From: Chloroflexota bacterium
Lineage (GTDB): Bacteria; Chloroflexota; UBA6077; JACQUR01
DNA length: 6,026 bases
NCBI GenBank assembly: GCA_016210245.1
Contig: JACQUR010000028.1
Span: 1 to 6,026, forward strand
Direction of reading: 5' to 3'
Below the pieces are notes generated by a model. It was not told the DNA's origin, did no database searches, and saw only the letters and a program-made list of their open reading frames with translations. The first letter of the stretch is position 1. The number at the start of each line of letters is the position of its first letter. A program made the position numbers and the translations under genes. Positions 5,817-6,026 of this stretch are shown here, one piece after another.

Positions 5817-5850
5817 GCGACCTCAATCCAAAATCCAAAATCCAAAATCG
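5692..5850. repeat. Split inverted heptamer array R5 (GGATTTT units)
   Basis: The left run 5692-5724 is GGATTTT four times plus GGATT. The right run 5825-5849 is the inverse (AATCC, then AAAATCC twice and AAAATC). The 25-base arms 5700-5724 and 5825-5849 are exact reverse complements separated by 100 bases. The spacer itself holds two related units (CGATTCT, GGATTCT at 5784-5797). The array abuts the stop codon of the PLP enzyme gene (5853-5851) and overlaps the beginning of the GT28 reading frame. The unit has no stop codon in any frame on either strand, so it can be read as peptide IQNPKSK on the minus strand. Confidence 0.92.
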
Positions 5851-6026
5851 TCACACCGTCTGGAGCTGCACGACGCCCAGTTCTCTGGCCGCGCGCTCGA
5901 CGATGGCCAGCGCCCGTCCCAGGTGCTCCTCGGTGTGGGTGGCGATGCAGCTCGAGCGGATCAGGGCGCGCCCGGGCTCCACGGCCGGAGGGACGGCGGC
6001 GTTGGCGAAGAGCCCGTAGTCGAACA
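5851..6026 (-). CDS. KBL/AONS/SPT-family PLP enzyme, C-terminal fragment (partial)
   Basis: Only the last 57 residues are present; the gene continues beyond the right edge. The peptide begins FDYGLFANAAVPPAVEPG, then has the conserved block ALIRSSCIATHTEEHL and ends ERAARELGVV. This matches the C-terminal domain of the alpha-oxoamine synthase family (serine palmitoyltransferase, 8-amino-7-oxononanoate synthase, 2-amino-3-ketobutyrate CoA ligase), whose conserved Arg in the LIR block binds the substrate carboxylate. These enzymes condense an amino acid with an acyl-CoA. The N-A-x-V-P-P-A-V form and the long ARELGV tail look more like SPT-type than biotin-type members, but this is a weak call. 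The stop TGA touches repeat R5. Confidence 0.85.
   Translation of the reverse strand, partial: FDYGLFANAAVPPAVEPGRALIRSSCIATHTEEHLGRALAIVERAARELGVVQLQTV

Noticed and set aside
224..5850. CRISPR array
   Set aside because: The repeats are 7 bases with no unique spacers, they are inverted, and the unit differs between loci.
224..5850. A shared register NTNCNNN in the C-rich strand of all five heptamers
   Set aside because: With seven possible rotations per heptamer such an alignment is easily found by chance, so it was not counted as evidence of common ancestry.
224..5850. Insertion sequence or transposon remnants
   Set aside because: No transposase fragment, target duplication or shared terminal sequence was found; the repeat arms differ between loci.

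Overview
The window is visibly GC-rich bacterial DNA whose genes use GTG as well as ATG starts. It carries a class II tRNA-Leu(UAG) with no encoded CCA tail, a short primary-type sigma factor, a small TPR-like protein, and a leftward run of lipid- and sugar-related genes. An MGDG-synthase-type GT28 enzyme beside a KBL/SPT-type aminotransferase, together with heptanucleotide intergenic repeats, would fit a Chloroflexota-like genome. That taxonomic guess is inference from gene style and is not secure.

Layout. Positions 1-122 hold an 11-bp hairpin, G-runs and a TATAAT promoter element. tRNA-Leu follows at 123-204. A rightward sigma factor (627-1646) and a small TPR-like gene (1738-2061) converge on a leftward set. 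Read from right to left on the minus strand, this set is the 3' end of a KBL/AONS/SPT-family PLP enzyme (5851-6026), a GT28 MGDG-synthase-like glycosyltransferase (4566-5816), an extended SDR/NAD-dependent epimerase (3411-4391) and a GT4 glycosyltransferase (2145-3347). The four leftward genes could make a glycolipid: one acyl-condensing PLP enzyme, one reductase/epimerase and two glycosyltransferases. The composition recalls bacterial sphingolipid loci, but only 57 residues of the PLP enzyme are visible.

The most striking feature is not a gene. Five of the six gene junctions carry an inverted repeat built from tandem 7-nt units, each with a different heptamer: AGTGCAG (224-287), TTGGAGG (1658-1722), CGTAAAA/TTTTACG (2050-2163), AGAAGGC (4406-4589) and GGATTTT (5692-5850). 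Two are perfect palindromes (31-bp arms with a 2-nt centre; 30-bp arms with no centre), one is an unequal convergent array, one is decayed, and one is split by 100 bp. They run into the coding sequences: they supply the stop codons of the TPR-like, GT4 and GT28 genes, and they apparently encode part of the GT28 N-terminus (IQNPKSKIQNP). Shared architecture with unrelated sequence suggests a common generating process rather than copying of one element.
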